DNA from: Vespula vulgaris
Taxonomy: Eukaryota; Arthropoda; Insecta; Hymenoptera; Vespidae
Length of the DNA: 64,000 bases
NCBI RefSeq assembly: GCF_905475345.1
Contig: NC_066600.1
Location: forward strand, 4,200,001-4,264,000
Reading direction: 5' to 3'
Positions 62,660 to 64,000 of the stretch are shown in pieces; the stretch's first letter is position 1; every line of letters begins with the position of its first letter. The notes under the pieces were generated by a model, which worked only from the letters and a program-made list of their open reading frames with translations, made no database searches and was not told the origin of the DNA. Both the position numbers and the translations under genes were made by a program.

Positions 62660-62885
62660 TTAACACATTCGAGAGCGGTAACGTAGTCCTACTACGTCAG
62701 TTCATTTCAAAATCCTGTAGCTGAGAGACGCGAAAACGTAGTCCTACGTCATTTCACCCATTACATTATAATCGTATTTAAATAGCACAACCAACTCTCT
62801 CGTCCTCAACTATAGACGTTTGAAAATTGTACGTGGCTTTTAGGTAGTGGACTCGCTCTAAAATCGCCGACTTCGAATGTGTTAA
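62660..62885. mobile_element. piggyBac-like MITE, TTAA-flanked
   Basis: A 226-bp element bounded by TTAA on both sides (62660-62663 and 62882-62885). Terminal inverted repeats start CACATTCGA and extend to a shared CGG about 15 bp in, with three mismatches. Inside, ACGTAGTCCTAC-containing motifs are repeated directly at about 62680 and 62735. There is no coding capacity. Perfect TTAA duplication and CAC-type ends are the signature of piggyBac-superfamily non-autonomous elements. Confidence 0.8.
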
Positions 62886-64000
62886 TAAATGAAATATGTT
62901 TCTATGTATATGTGTATGTGTTCAAACATATATATATATATATCGCGTGCGCGCATGCGTCTGTGTACATATATAAATAGATATATGGATAATGATATAA
63001 AAATATATAGATGATGTGATTTCATTATTCCATATTTATTAAATTCGTCAATATGTATTTATATTATACCTTTTTAACATTTTTTCATTCTAATTAAATT
63101 TATGTGAAAACATTATCACTTAACACTTCGAATTACAATTATCTTCAACTTTCGTACTCGGTCAAGTGTAATTTGATTTTTTCAACTTTTAATATCTCAT
63201 ATTCACGTACACATACCTTATTGATTTATTTTATTAACAACATGAAATGTCACGTCAGAGGTGACCTCAAAATGTAAAAGGCTAAATGATTTATTTCATC
63301 ATAGGATGTATGTAATACTTATATACTTGTATATATTTATATGTACGCAACACACACACACTCACACACAGAGTGTATGTAAATGATTGACAAAAAAATA
63401 ATTGCACGATTAATTTCGTAAAATCGTTTTATTTCCTCTGGGAAACATAAAGTCCGAAATTTTCAACGAATTGGCACTCCCGTGATATCCATTTGGATCG
63501 CGTACTTTATTAGCGTTCTTGGATTGAAGCGAAAAGAATCTTTCGTGGTACGTCCTGGGCGTTCTTCGTTCAGTGGAAATATGAATTTCATATTTTACGA
63601 TAATACCGTCGGATGTTCTCAAGGTAAACGAATCTCTTCACGGAGAAGTTTTCGCAGAGTTACTCGGGAAAAATCGTAGCTGCATGTCGATTTTCTCCAA
63701 TGCTATAGTTCTCCCCTCTTTTTTTCTTCGTGATATCGATTTTTCTGCGATCCCAATGGATAAGAGTTACCCAAGGGATACGAAGGAATGAGTGCGAGAT
63801 CAAACGTGGGTGTGGAATCAAATTTTTAATCAAATTGCTGTGCTTGGTTAATAGTAGCAAAAGTAAAGTAACAAAAAAGAAAAGTAGAAAAAGAAAGAAG
63901 AGAGAATACAATTTCTCTTTTTCTCTCTCTCTCTCTTTCTCTTTCAAAAAAAAAAAGAAAGAAAGAAAGAAAGAAAGAAAAATCGATACACTTTAAAAAG

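Overview
The window is nuclear DNA from an insect. It is AT-rich, its CpG dinucleotides do not look depleted, and it is saturated with GA/CT, TA, CATA, TATC and GAA microsatellites. This texture fits a hymenopteran (bee, wasp or ant), but the order is an inference from composition. There are no operons, CRISPR arrays, rRNA or recognisable tRNA genes. Almost all of the many open frames are translations of simple repeats (poly Ser-Leu, Arg-Glu, Tyr-Ile, Lys) and are not genes.

One protein-coding gene is supported, on the + strand: a member of the beaten path (Beat) family of immunoglobulin-domain axon-guidance proteins. Two exons (50441-50642 and 56700-56835) together encode a complete first Ig domain with the family's hallmark tryptophan block and both disulfide cysteines. 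A short exon ending at 45931, with coding sequence from 45882, supplies a signal peptide and joins exon 2 in frame. Later exons (second Ig-like region, membrane-proximal part, stop codon) are not visible and should lie beyond 64000.

Layout: 1-45866 is non-coding, either 5' flank or a long 5' intron. It holds about twenty large microsatellites, a decayed tandem array of about 400-430 bp units (9090-10240), a three-copy tandem repeat (44119-44660), a possible zero-length recursive splice site (38389-38396) and several compositionally distinct blocks with homeodomain-like sites. Next come exon 1, intron 1 (45932-50440), exon 2, intron 2 (50643-56699), exon 3 and the 5' part of intron 3 (56836-64000). 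Intron 2 contains a deleted Tc1/mariner-superfamily element with terminal inverted repeats of about 120 bp. Intron 3 contains a compact TTAA-flanked, piggyBac-like MITE.

I found no convincing undescribed multi-gene system. The observations most worth checking are the signal-peptide microexon with its competing acceptors 7 nt apart, complementary GA and CT tracts around exons 2 and 3, the ratchet-like splice site, the two transposons and the tandem arrays.
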